The notes: generated by a model from the sequence alone, not told the origin. 64,000 nucleotides of DNA from Sphingomonas sp. Leaf357 (GCF_001423845.1 NZ_LMPM01000001.1:2406153-2470152); one strand, 5' to 3'. Positions 44,971 to 53,768 are shown, numbered from the stretch's first letter. A program made the numbers and translations.

Positions 44971-46301
44971 GGGCGTGGTTCGCCGACGGCGTGTTCCGCA
45001 CCGTGTTGCGCAACGCCGGGCTGCTCGGATCGGGCAAGCTGGTCGGGGCCGGGCTGGGGCTGGTCGCCTTGGCCTGTGCCGGACGTGGGCTGACCCCGAC
45101 CCTGTTCGGCGTGCTGATGATCATCCACACCTACGCCACCGGTGCGGGCGGGATCGTAAAGTTCCAGACCTGGCAATATATCGTCCGCCACGCGACCCCG
45201 GCGTTGCACCACGGCGACAACGACCGGGCGCGCGACGTGATCCGTTTCGCCTTCGGCCTCGATCTGGCGAGCGGCATCATCGGCATGGTGCTGGCGATGA
45301 TCCTGCTGCCGGTGCTGGCAGGCTATTTCGGCATCGGAGCCGAGTATCTGCCTTGGGCCATCGCCTATTGCACGCTCGTTCCCACGATGACCGAGGCGAC
45401 CGCCAGCGGATCGTTGCGCGTGCTCGATCGCTTCGATCTGATCGCCGCGCAACAGGTGGTCACGCCGTTTCTGCGCGGCGGAGGCGCGGCGATCGCCTAT
45501 TTCGCCGATCTCGGGCTGCCGGGCTTCATCATCGCCTGGTATGTCGCCGATCTGGCGGGCGATCTGGTGTTGTGGGGCTTCGCGGTGCGCGAATTGAAGC
45601 GGCGCGGCATGCTCGATGCGCTCCGGCCCGGCATGTTCGGCGTCGCGCGGCGCCTGCCGGAAGCGTGGAGCTTCGTGTGGACGACCAACGCCGCGCATTC
45701 GGTCTACGCCGCCTGGGGGCCGCTCAGCAATCTGGTGGTGGCGACGATCCTCGGGCCGGTCGCGGCCGGCCTTTACAAGATCGCCAGCACGCTGCTCGAT
45801 TCGGCGACCAAGCCGGCCGATCTGCTGCGGCGCGGATATTATCCGGAGATCATGCGGCTGGATCCCGCCAGTACGCGGCCGTGGCTGCTCGGCGTGCGGG
45901 CCGGTTTGCTGGCCGGCGGTGTTGGGCTGATCGTGGTGCTGGTGGTGGCGCTCGGCGGCAAGCCCGTGATCGCCTTCGCCTTCGGGCAGAAATATCTCGC
46001 AGCCTACGATCTGCTGCGGCTGATGGTATTCTCGCTGGCGATCCAGATGGCGACCTTTCCGCTCGAATCCCTGCTCTACATGGCCGGGCGTCAGCGCGCG
46101 GCGTTGGTGGCGCAGGTGGCCGCCGTTCTGATCTATTTCGCCTTGCTGGCGACGTTCACGCATTGGTTCGGGCTGAACGGGGCGGGGGTCGCCTTCCTGC
46201 TCGGCACGATCGCGGTGTCGTTGTGCATGCTGATACCCACGATCATCGCCTATCGCCAGCGCGACAGGATCGTCTGGCGACCGGATACGCCGAAGCCATG
46301 A
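44967..46301 (+). CDS. Wzx/MATE-like polysaccharide or lipid flippase
   Basis: The 444-aa membrane protein has about 12-14 hydrophobic helices and no soluble domain. It resembles flippases of the MOP superfamily that export lipid-linked glycans. For example, GSGKLVGAGLGLVALACAGR, IVRHATPALHHGDNDRARDV and LYKIASTLLDSATKPADL are visible. The GTG at 44967 overlaps the kinase-like gene stop. The location between kinase-like genes and a CHAD-like gene suggests export of a product that they help make. Confidence 0.75.
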   Translation: MRAWFADGVFRTVLRNAGLLGSGKLVGAGLGLVALACAGRGLTPTLFGVLMIIHTYATGAGGIVKFQTWQYIVRHATPALHHGDNDRARDVIRFAFGLDLASGIIGMVLAMILLPVLAGYFGIGAEYLPWAIAYCTLVPTMTEATASGSLRVLDRFDLIAAQQVVTPFLRGGGAAIAYFADLGLPGFIIAWYVADLAGDLVLWGFAVRELKRRGMLDALRPGMFGVARRLPEAWSFVWTTNAAHSVYAAWGPLSNLVVATILGPVAAGLYKIASTLLDSATKPADLLRRGYYPEIMRLDPASTRPWLLGVRAGLLAGGVGLIVVLVVALGGKPVIAFAFGQKYLAAYDLLRLMVFSLAIQMATFPLESLLYMAGRQRAALVAQVAAVLIYFALLATFTHWFGLNGAGVAFLLGTIAVSLCMLIPTIIAYRQRDRIVWRPDTPKP

Positions 46302-47113
46302 GGCATTTTTCCGCCGCCGATTGCGAGGCCTTGTTCGATGCCATCCTGGTCAACGACGTGGTCGATGCGATGGTCGAGTTGCCGCCGTCGATCCGGGTCG
46401 ATTATCTGGCGGAACACCTCGCCGACGGCTTCGCGATCTCGCGGCAAGTGTGGCGCGAAGGCTTCGATCGCGACGCTCTGATCGCCTTCATCGCGAAGCT
46501 CCGACGCGGCGAACCGATCACCGCCGACGACCAGATCTGGTTCAAGCATGTGCGCGCCAAGTTCAAGCATCTGCGCTTCGCGTTCGTGCTTTACGGTGCT
46601 GACCATCTCTGCCCGCGCATGTTCAAGTCGGTGACGACCAGCATGGGCCTGTTACAGGATGCGTTCCGCAACGGCCAGCGCGGTGCGACCGTACGGCAAT
46701 CGGCGATATTGCGGACGATGCTGTCGCGCCTGCCGCTGAAGCTGCTTGACCGCGAGGTCCATCACCTGAAGCACAGCGACGCGGCGGGTTTCCGCGAGTT
46801 TACGCTGGATCAGATCGCAGACCTGCGGGCAACGCTGGCGAAGCGCGAACTCACCGGGCACCGCTTCCACGCGGCCCGCAAGATCGTCAGCCGCCAGGTG
46901 TCGTTCCATGACGACATGCGCATCATCCACCCCGCGCACGAGCACGTGGTGCTGTCGCGGTATATGAGCGCGATCAACGGGCTGATGGGCGCCTTCCATG
47001 ACCAACTCGTGCTGCGCGCGGGCCACGGGGAACTGGACTACGCCCACGGCACGTTCGCGATGCCCGAGGATATCCGCGCCCGGCTGGAGGCGCTCGTCGC
47101 GCGGTATACTTAG
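46298..47113 (+). CDS. CHAD-like helical protein (tentative)
   Basis: This 271-aa protein is all helical and lacks known motifs. Its two halves look related to each other and to CHAD domains: HVRAKFKHLRFAFVLYG (residues 84-100) then MGLLQDAFRNGQ; and HRFHAARKIVSRQVSFHDDM then LMGAFHDQLVLR. CHAD domains bind polyanions such as polyphosphate. The similarity is by eye and may be false. The ATG overlaps the flippase stop by 4 bp, so it belongs to the same operon. Its stop overlaps the converging glycosyltransferase stop. Confidence 0.5.
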   Translation: MRHFSAADCEALFDAILVNDVVDAMVELPPSIRVDYLAEHLADGFAISRQVWREGFDRDALIAFIAKLRRGEPITADDQIWFKHVRAKFKHLRFAFVLYGADHLCPRMFKSVTTSMGLLQDAFRNGQRGATVRQSAILRTMLSRLPLKLLDREVHHLKHSDAAGFREFTLDQIADLRATLAKRELTGHRFHAARKIVSRQVSFHDDMRIIHPAHEHVVLSRYMSAINGLMGAFHDQLVLRAGHGELDYAHGTFAMPEDIRARLEALVARYT

Positions 47114-48609
47114 GGTTTCGGTGCCAGCAATTCGCTGCCGCCCGACGCGTAGACGGTGCGGTAATGGGCGCGGATGATCGGAATCAGCAGATTTTGCTGC
47201 CAGCCGGGATTGTCGCTGCGCATCTGGATCATCGCGAAATGGCTCCGATCGAGCGTGGGGACCAGCGCGTCGCCATCGCCTTTCAACAGGCGTTGCTTGA
47301 CCGAGAAGAAATCGATCCCGCTTTGCCGCCCGGCCCAATAGCAGATCGCCTGATCGTCGCACGCGACCGGACCGGGGGCCGCGGCGATGGCGGCGATGAA
47401 CGGCCGCGCTTGGCGCACGGCATCGTCGCGGCCGGTGATCTCGCTGATCGTCTTGGTCGCCGCCATCGGCACCAGGCACAGTGCCGGGAGCGCCGTGATC
47501 GCCAGCCAGCGATATGGCCCGTCCGGTCGGAGCGCGCAGGCGACCGGCACCGCGATCGCCAGCGCGATGATGCTTTCGAAGAACGCGTTCACGTCGACGC
47601 CGGACCCCGATCGCTGGACGATGCCGAGCGGAATCGAGACCGCGAGCAAGAACAGGGGCAGGGCAAGCCGCGCGTCACTTCGCAACCGCATCGTCAGCGG
47701 GCGGCAAGCCAGCAGCACCGGTAGCATCAGGAGCAGCAGCGGACCGCCCTTGGCCGTCATGCGCGCGAGCGAATAACCGCGCGCCGGCGACAGCACGTCG
47801 ATGAAAACGTCCGGACCCCAGATCGCGAACAAGGCGAGCGCGGCAATCGCGGCGAACAGCGCGCCGGTGACGATCCATGCTACGAGCGCCCGACGATCGG
47901 CCCACCACAGCCACAGTGTGATCGCGATGGGAAAGGCGACGAGGTTGTGCTTGATCAGTCCCCCCGCGACGATCAGCGCGGCCGCTGCGATCACCCGCCC
48001 GACGGCGATCCGCTTTCCGGCGTCGGATGGCAGCAGCAATACCAGCGCCCAGCTCATCGCTGCTTGCCCCAGCCATTGCGGATCGTTGATTGCCAGATAC
48101 GCCCGCAGCAACGTCACCGAGTATCCCGCGAAGAGCAACAGGCCGATCGCTGCCCAGCGCGCATCCGCAAACCGTCGCACGACGACGTAGATCGCCAGCC
48201 CATTGGCGACCTGGGCAAGCAGCGCGATCACTCGCCCGGCGATGATGATGTCCCCGAACAGCCATCCCGCCGCGCCTATCAGGTAAAAGGATAACGGCGG
48301 ATAATTGTTTGCCGTAAGGGCGTCATGATGTGGATAGAGCGTACCGGCACCCATCGCGCGTACCGCCTGCCCGGCATTCCAGCCCTCGTTGACGTTGAGC
48401 GCGGCCTGCGCCGGCAACCACCACAAATGCCCCAGTGCCAACAGGCCGACCACCGCGATAGCGGCAGTCCGCCAAGCCGTATGTCGTGTGCCCCGGTCCA
48501 CCCATGCCCCTATCGTCAAAGTAATGCGCCGATCACGATCGGTACACCGACCACTCGATACGTCGTCTCGTGCCCTGATGTCGTCACGGAATTGACGCAT
48601 ATCTCTCAT
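47110..48609 (-). CDS. ArnT/GT39-like membrane glycosyltransferase
   Basis: This 499-aa integral membrane protein resembles dolichyl-phosphate-mannose or undecaprenyl-phosphate-aminoarabinose transferases. Its first periplasmic loop NVNEGWNAGQAVRAMG holds the acidic residues of the donor/acceptor site, followed by TANNYPPLSFYLIGAAGWLF. There are about ten further helices and a C-terminal periplasmic part with CDDQAICYWAGRQ. It probably transfers a sugar from a polyprenyl-phosphate donor to a lipid or glycan. The 48609 start is the longest; 48600 is an alternative. It runs toward the CHAD-like gene. Confidence 0.75.
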   Translation of the reverse strand: MRDMRQFRDDIRARDDVSSGRCTDRDRRITLTIGAWVDRGTRHTAWRTAAIAVVGLLALGHLWWLPAQAALNVNEGWNAGQAVRAMGAGTLYPHHDALTANNYPPLSFYLIGAAGWLFGDIIIAGRVIALLAQVANGLAIYVVVRRFADARWAAIGLLLFAGYSVTLLRAYLAINDPQWLGQAAMSWALVLLLPSDAGKRIAVGRVIAAAALIVAGGLIKHNLVAFPIAITLWLWWADRRALVAWIVTGALFAAIAALALFAIWGPDVFIDVLSPARGYSLARMTAKGGPLLLLMLPVLLACRPLTMRLRSDARLALPLFLLAVSIPLGIVQRSGSGVDVNAFFESIIALAIAVPVACALRPDGPYRWLAITALPALCLVPMAATKTISEITGRDDAVRQARPFIAAIAAAPGPVACDDQAICYWAGRQSGIDFFSVKQRLLKGDGDALVPTLDRSHFAMIQMRSDNPGWQQNLLIPIIRAHYRTVYASGGSELLAPKP

Positions 48610-48722
48610 CTTATTGAAACATCGATCTGACGGTCCGTCGTTTCAGCAATGGTTTGGTAGCAAGAAGCAACCAAATCGAGACGAACTCGTTACGGTTCTG
48701 TGACAGTACGAAAGATGCGCAA

Positions 48723-49772
48723 TTGAAACTCGATCAAGGTCAATTCGGTGCCGCCGCGCCGCTCAACCGGCTTGCCGATCCGGCCAGGGCCGAACCTCAG
48801 CGACGGGGCGTGTGCCGCCCGTGGCCGTCGCCGTTGCGTATCGCCACTCCGGCCGATGCCGAGGTTCGGATCGGGGTGATCCATAACGCTCGCGCGCGCC
48901 ATAACCTGTTGCGCGCCGCCCCGTTGTTCGTGGATGGCTGCGAACACGTCATGCCGCAGTCCCATGCCGAACTGGATGAAGCTTTGGCGGGGTTTTCGGC
49001 GCGTGGCGTAAACGCTCTGATCATCGACGGTGGCGACGGCACGGTACGCGACGTGATGTCGATCGCCTCGCGCCACTATTCCGGCGTATTTCCGCGCATC
49101 GCGATCGTGCCCTCGGGCAAGACCAACGCCCTCGCGCTCGACCTCGGCCTACCGAAGCATTGGACGGCGAAGGATGCTGTCGAAGCGATCCGGTTCGGCG
49201 GCATCAAGGAGCGCTCCCCGATCGAGGTCTGGCGCCCGGGTGCCGAGCAGGCCGAGTTGCGGGGCTTCATCTTCGGCGCTGGGGCCTTCGTGCGCGCAAC
49301 GGGTCTTGCCCAGACCACGCATCGCTTCGGTGCCTTCAACGGGATGGCGGTCGGCCTGTCGATCGCTGGCGCGGTGGCGCAGACGCTATTCGGCGGCCGC
49401 GACAACAGCTGGCGGCGGGGCGAGCCGATGCGCGTGGCGTCGGCCGACGGCACTGACGTGGACGGCGCACATTACATGCTGATCGGTTCGACGCTGGTAC
49501 ACATGCCGCTCAAGGTCCGCCCGTTCGGTGAGCCACGCGCGGGACTGAAGCTGCTGCGCGTCGAAGGATCGCCACGGAACATCATTTCGGCTCTGCCGGC
49601 GTTGCTGGGTGGTGGGCAGCCACGTTGGATGGCGCAATCCGGCTATCATCGCGAGGATTCCGAGCGGTTCGATCTGCGGCTGGACGGCGGCTTCATCCTC
49701 GATGGCGAGACGTTCGACGGTGGCGATCTCACGCTCCGTCAGGGTTGTCCGATGCGGTTCGTCGTTCCATGA
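48723..49772 (+). CDS. Diacylglycerol/ceramide kinase-family protein
   Basis: This lipid kinase family protein has the ATP-binding GGDGT motif (about residues 103-107 from the chosen start, in IIDGGDGTVRDVMS) and IVPSGKTNALALDLGL. It is close in type to ceramide kinase CpgB of Caulobacter as far as domains show. The start is uncertain: TTG 48723 is used here, TTG 48654 or GTG 48810 are alternatives, and the true N-terminus could be around TTG 48834. The gene heads a coupled trio. It would phosphorylate a lipid hydroxyl (DAG or ceramide). Confidence 0.75.
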   Translation: MKLDQGQFGAAAPLNRLADPARAEPQRRGVCRPWPSPLRIATPADAEVRIGVIHNARARHNLLRAAPLFVDGCEHVMPQSHAELDEALAGFSARGVNALIIDGGDGTVRDVMSIASRHYSGVFPRIAIVPSGKTNALALDLGLPKHWTAKDAVEAIRFGGIKERSPIEVWRPGAEQAELRGFIFGAGAFVRATGLAQTTHRFGAFNGMAVGLSIAGAVAQTLFGGRDNSWRRGEPMRVASADGTDVDGAHYMLIGSTLVHMPLKVRPFGEPRAGLKLLRVEGSPRNIISALPALLGGGQPRWMAQSGYHREDSERFDLRLDGGFILDGETFDGGDLTLRQGCPMRFVVP

Positions 49773-50683
49773 CGCCACGTCTGGCGCGGTTCGTCGCGCA
49801 AGAACTCGCCGCCCCGGTCCGCACGGAAATCCGCGCGGTCAGTGAAGCGGTTCGTGAGCGGTTGGGCGGTATCGCCGTGCTGTTCTACGGCTCGGCGTTG
49901 CGGACCGGCGACCTTGACGGCGTACTCGATTTCTACGTTCTGACCGAGCAGGCGAACGGGTCGTTGTTGAGGCGAACCGGCATGCGCTGGCTCTGGCCCG
50001 ATGTCAGCTTCCATGAAGTCGTCGTCGGCGGGCAGATGTTGCGCGCCAAGGTCGCGACGATGCCGTTGGCGACATTCGAACAGGCGACGCGCGGGTCGTT
50101 TGTAGATACGACGATCTGGACGCGCTTCGTGCAGCCTTCGGCACTGTTGTCCGTGCGCGATGCGCTGGTCGAACGGCGGGTGAAGCGGGCGGTGGCGGAT
50201 GCCGCGATCACCGCCGCGAGCTTTGCCGGCGTTCTGGGACCGGAGCGTGGCCCGGCGCGCGATTACTGGCTGGCATTGTTCCGCGAAACCTATCGTGCCG
50301 AAATGCGCGTCGAACCGCCGGGGCGCGAGCAGCAGATTCTGGTCTACGATCCGGCGCGCTACGACGCCTTGCTCCCGATCGCCTGGGAAGCGGGCGGCAT
50401 CGCCTTCGCCGATGACGGCGCGGCGCTCGCCCCGTTCATCGCGTTCGCGCCCTATCAGGCATTGGCCGAGGCTTGGCTGCTGCGCGTGAGGCTTGGCAAG
50501 GCGCTCAACATCGCTCGGCTGATCAAGGCGACGTTTACTTTCGAAGGTGCCGCACGCTACGGCTTGTGGAAGGTCCGGCGTCATACCGGGGTCGATGTCG
50601 CGCTGACGCCATGGCGTGAGCGGCATCCGGTGCTGGCCGCGCCCGGCGTCTTGTGGCGGGTGATGCGCACGCAATCCTCGTGA
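49769..50683 (+). CDS. Tam41-like nucleotidyltransferase (candidate lipid cytidylyltransferase)
   Basis: The 304-aa protein has the motif LFYGSALRTGDLDGVLDFYV (YGS at residues 40-42, LDF at 53-55). This matches the conserved core of mitochondrial CDP-diacylglycerol synthase Tam41. The next segments MLRAKVATMPLATFEQATRG, FVQPSALLSVRDAL and RETYRAEMRV follow the same order as in that family. The family uses CTP to make CDP-diacylglycerol from phosphatidic acid. Here the substrate could be phosphatidic acid or ceramide phosphate. The ATG overlaps the kinase stop. The match is by eye, without alignment. Confidence 0.65.
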   Translation: MTPRLARFVAQELAAPVRTEIRAVSEAVRERLGGIAVLFYGSALRTGDLDGVLDFYVLTEQANGSLLRRTGMRWLWPDVSFHEVVVGGQMLRAKVATMPLATFEQATRGSFVDTTIWTRFVQPSALLSVRDALVERRVKRAVADAAITAASFAGVLGPERGPARDYWLALFRETYRAEMRVEPPGREQQILVYDPARYDALLPIAWEAGGIAFADDGAALAPFIAFAPYQALAEAWLLRVRLGKALNIARLIKATFTFEGAARYGLWKVRRHTGVDVALTPWRERHPVLAAPGVLWRVMRTQSS

Positions 50684-51456
50684 GCCGGTCCGATGATCGG
50701 CGGAAAAGCTTCAACGCGTTGATCCTCGCCGGATCGCGCGGGGGCGTCGATCCGGTCGCGGAATATGCCGGCGTCGGCGACAAGGCGATGATCGAGATCG
50801 GCGGCCGCACGATGCTCGCACGGGTAGCCGACGCAGTACGCGGGGCAGGGGCCGTTCGCATCGTCGTCGTCGCGTCCGCCCCTGTCGTACGACGTCATGC
50901 CGAAGACCTCGGTCTCGAGGTGATCGATGCCGCCGCCGGCCCAAGCGCCAGCGCGGGTCGCGGTTTCGACCTGCTCGGTGCGCCGTTGTTGGTGACGACC
51001 GCCGATCATGCCTTGCTCGAATCGGACTGGGTAAATCGTTTTGTCGCCGACGTGCCGGGTGACGCCGATGTCGCGGTGCTGCTCGCGCGGCGGGACACGA
51101 TCGAACAGGCCGTGCCGGAGACCAGGCGAACCTACCTGCGATTCGCCGACGGGGCCTGGTCGGGCTGCAATCTCTTCTATCTCGCGACGCCCCGCGCGGC
51201 ATCCGCGATCACGCTGTGGCAATCGGTCGAGTCGGACCGCAAGCGGCCGTGGCGGATCGTGCGGCGACTGGGGCCAACGCTGTTGCTGCGCTATCTGCTT
51301 GGGCGGCTGACATTGGCCGCCGGGCTGGCGCAGATCGGCAAGCTGGCGGGCGTACGAGCAGCGATGGTGCCGAGCCCGTTCGGGCTGGCGGCGGTCGATG
51401 TCGACAAGCCCGCCGATCTGGATCTGGTGCGACGGTTGGTCGGCGACGCGCGCTGA
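50680..51456 (+). CDS. MobA-like NTP transferase
   Basis: This 258-aa protein is of the NTP_transf_3 type: the nucleotide-binding N-terminus LILAGSRGGVDPVAEYAGVG (lysine 35 in DKAMIEIGG), an acidic TTADHALLE loop and the C-terminal AAVDVDKPADLDLVRRLV. It would transfer a nucleotidyl group to a phosphorylated small molecule or sugar. The GTG at 50680 overlaps the Tam41-like stop. It ends the three-gene operon. A homologue lies in the Caulobacter cpg cluster by memory. The role here is inferred from the neighbours. Confidence 0.7.
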   Translation: MSRSDDRRKSFNALILAGSRGGVDPVAEYAGVGDKAMIEIGGRTMLARVADAVRGAGAVRIVVVASAPVVRRHAEDLGLEVIDAAAGPSASAGRGFDLLGAPLLVTTADHALLESDWVNRFVADVPGDADVAVLLARRDTIEQAVPETRRTYLRFADGAWSGCNLFYLATPRAASAITLWQSVESDRKRPWRIVRRLGPTLLLRYLLGRLTLAAGLAQIGKLAGVRAAMVPSPFGLAAVDVDKPADLDLVRRLVGDAR

Positions 51457-51502
51457 CCGGCTGTTCCCGCTGAAACCAGCCCGGGGGCCGAGATCTAGCG
51501 AA

Positions 51503-52516
51503 TTAGAACAGTGTCGTCAGCCCGTAGAACAATGCGCCGACCGCGGCCGAGGCCGGGATCGTGATGATCCAAGCCGTCACCACGCTGCGCGCCACGCCCC
51601 AGCGCACCGCCGAGGCTCGCCTGGCCGTTCCCGCACCGATGATCGCGCCGGTGATGGTGTGCGTGGTCGAGACCGGGATGCCCAGCGCCGAGGCGGAGAA
51701 CAGGATGATCGACCCGCTGAGCGAGGAACTGAACCCCTGGTGCTGCGACAGGCGGGTGATGCGCGATCCCATCGTCTCGATGATCTTCCAGCCGCCGGTC
51801 AGCGTGCCCAATGCGATCGCGATATAGCAGCTGATTGCCACCCAGTGCGGCACCTCGAAATCGCCGGTCAGATAGCCGGTCGAATAGAGCAGGACCGTAA
51901 TCAGCCCCATCGTCTTCTGCGCATCGTTCAGGCCGTGGCTGAGCGAATAGGCGGCGGACGACACGAGGTGCAGCGCGCGGAAGCTCTTCTCCGCGGTCCG
52001 CGCGGTGGCGCGGTGGAACATCCAGCTGGTGATCAGCATGATCAGCATCGCCAGGATCATGCCCAACGTCGGCGACAGCACGATCGCGATCAGCGTCTTG
52101 TTGAGGCCGGTCCATTTGATGCCGGTCAGCCCGGCATGCGCCACGCCAGACCCGATCAGCCCCCCGACCAGCGCGTGGCTGGACGAGGACGGAATGCCCT
52201 TGAGCCAGGTGACCACGTTCCAGAACATCGCGCCGACCAGCGCGCCGAAGATCACCGATGGCGTGACGAGATCCTTGTCGATCAGTCCCTTGCCGATCGT
52301 ATCGGCCACCGCGTGCAAAGCGGGGAAGGCGATCGTCAGGAAATAGGCCGCGAAGTTGAACACCGCCGCGAACGCCACGGCTTGGACCGGGCTCAGCAAG
52401 CGCGTCGCCACCACCGTTGCGATCGAATTCGCCGCATCGTGCAGCCCGTTCAGATAATCGAACGCCAGCGCCAGGGCGATCAGCGCGACGAGCAGCGGGA
52501 AGGCAAGTTCGTGCAT
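51503..52516 (-). CDS. pit: Inorganic phosphate transporter (Pit family)
   Basis: This is a low-affinity inorganic phosphate permease of the PiT family. The 337-aa integral membrane protein has the signature N-terminal FDYLNGLHDAANSIATVVAT and the second conserved copy YSLSHGLNDAQKTMGLITVL. A final segment is VRWGVARSVVTAWIITIPAS. About 8-10 transmembrane helices are predicted. It follows the NUDIX-DUF47 gene by 12 bp on the same strand; DUF47 proteins are the usual partners of Pit transporters. They probably form one operon. Confidence 0.93.
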   Translation of the reverse strand: MHELAFPLLVALIALALAFDYLNGLHDAANSIATVVATRLLSPVQAVAFAAVFNFAAYFLTIAFPALHAVADTIGKGLIDKDLVTPSVIFGALVGAMFWNVVTWLKGIPSSSSHALVGGLIGSGVAHAGLTGIKWTGLNKTLIAIVLSPTLGMILAMLIMLITSWMFHRATARTAEKSFRALHLVSSAAYSLSHGLNDAQKTMGLITVLLYSTGYLTGDFEVPHWVAISCYIAIALGTLTGGWKIIETMGSRITRLSQHQGFSSSLSGSIILFSASALGIPVSTTHTITGAIIGAGTARRASAVRWGVARSVVTAWIITIPASAAVGALFYGLTTLF

Positions 52517-52528
52517 GGTCCGGATCGA

Positions 52529-53632
52529 TCAGGAGTGATCGATGACGATGCCGTCGATCTGATTCGCGACATCCTCGAACGCATCGACGATCCGCTCCAG
52601 ATGCTTGTAGATCTCGCGATCGACGACGAATCTCAGCGTGTCGCTGGCCCCGAACTCCAGGAACGTCTTTTTCAGTCCGGCGGCGTGGATCTCGTCGGCA
52701 TGGCCTTCCATGCGCACCAGGCGTTCGGTCAGTTCGTGCAGGCGCGGGCCGTTGGCGCCGACATCGCGCAGCAGCGGCATCGCCTCGGCCATCACGCGCG
52801 CGGCATCCACGACGATGCCGGCCATGTCCTTCATCTCGGGCTGGAAGCTCTGCACCTCGTACAGGCCGATCGCGTTGACCGCGGCCTGCATCTCGTCGAT
52901 CGCATCGTCCATCGCGCCGATCAGATTGCTGATCGCGCCGCGATCGAACGGAGTCAGGAACGTCTTGCGCACGGTCTGCAGCACTTCGCGGGTGATCTCG
53001 TCGGCGTCGTTCTCGCGCTCGGTCACTTCGCGGATATGCTCGGCTGCGGCCGGCCCGCCGTCCAGCAACCGGGCGAGCGCATCGGCCGCCTTCGTCACCG
53101 TCGCGGCGTGCGCTTCGAACATTCCGAAGAAGTTACCGGTCTTGGGCAACAATCGCTGAAACCAGGCGAACATCGATCCTACCTTTGATTGGGTTACGGC
53201 TGCGGCCAGCCCGGTGCGCCGGGCGGCGGCCTTGAATTCGGAGGCGCCGAACGAGCGGATCAGATCGCGCAGATCCGGTTCTTCCACGGCGCCGGCCGCT
53301 TCGGCGAGCGTGAACCAGCGCCGCTCGCGCTGATCCTGCTCCTTCCATTTGGGAAATTCGCGGGTGACGGCGAGCGGGAAGACATCGACATCGATCATCA
53401 GCGACGCGCCGCTGCCGCGCTTCTTGCGATACCGATACGATCCGAGCGGCGTCGGGCAGACCGGCCCGGATACCCCGGCCTCTTCCTCCGCTTCCTGCAA
53501 CGCGGCCGCATGCGGTCCGAGGCCCGACATCAGGTTGCCCTTGGGAATCACCCACCGCTTCGTTTCGCGCGACGTGACGAGCAGGATGCGCACGCCGGAT
53601 TCGGCTGCGTTCCCTTCGGTGCGATACGGCAA
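52529..53632 (-). CDS. NUDIX hydrolase-DUF47 (PhoU-like) fusion protein
   Basis: One uninterrupted 367-aa frame joins two normally separate proteins. Residues 1-145 form a NUDIX hydrolase (WVIPKGNLMSGLG, then HAAALQEAEEEAGV), with catalytic glutamates E47, E50 and E51 but Leu in place of the first box Glu and Gln46 for Arg. Residues about 154-367 form a DUF47 PhoU-like domain (MFAWFQRLLPKTGNFFGMFE) that regulates Pit. An in-frame ATG at 53173 with AGGTAGGA just upstream would give DUF47 alone. It may be a true fusion or two overlapping products. It lies upstream of pit. Confidence 0.85.
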   Translation of the reverse strand: MPYRTEGNAAESGVRILLVTSRETKRWVIPKGNLMSGLGPHAAALQEAEEEAGVSGPVCPTPLGSYRYRKKRGSGASLMIDVDVFPLAVTREFPKWKEQDQRERRWFTLAEAAGAVEEPDLRDLIRSFGASEFKAAARRTGLAAAVTQSKVGSMFAWFQRLLPKTGNFFGMFEAHAATVTKAADALARLLDGGPAAAEHIREVTERENDADEITREVLQTVRKTFLTPFDRGAISNLIGAMDDAIDEMQAAVNAIGLYEVQSFQPEMKDMAGIVVDAARVMAEAMPLLRDVGANGPRLHELTERLVRMEGHADEIHAAGLKKTFLEFGASDTLRFVVDREIYKHLERIVDAFEDVANQIDGIVIDHS

Positions 53633-53690
53633 GGCGGCGATCTGACGAATGCGTGGAATTCCTGATCTGGCATCAGGCCGTCAGGCCGGG

Positions 53691-53768
<78 letters not shown>

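Noticed and set aside
48600..48722. Paired TTGGT/ACCAA short inverted repeat between divergent genes
   Set aside because: Only five to six base pairs, too weak to call as an operator.
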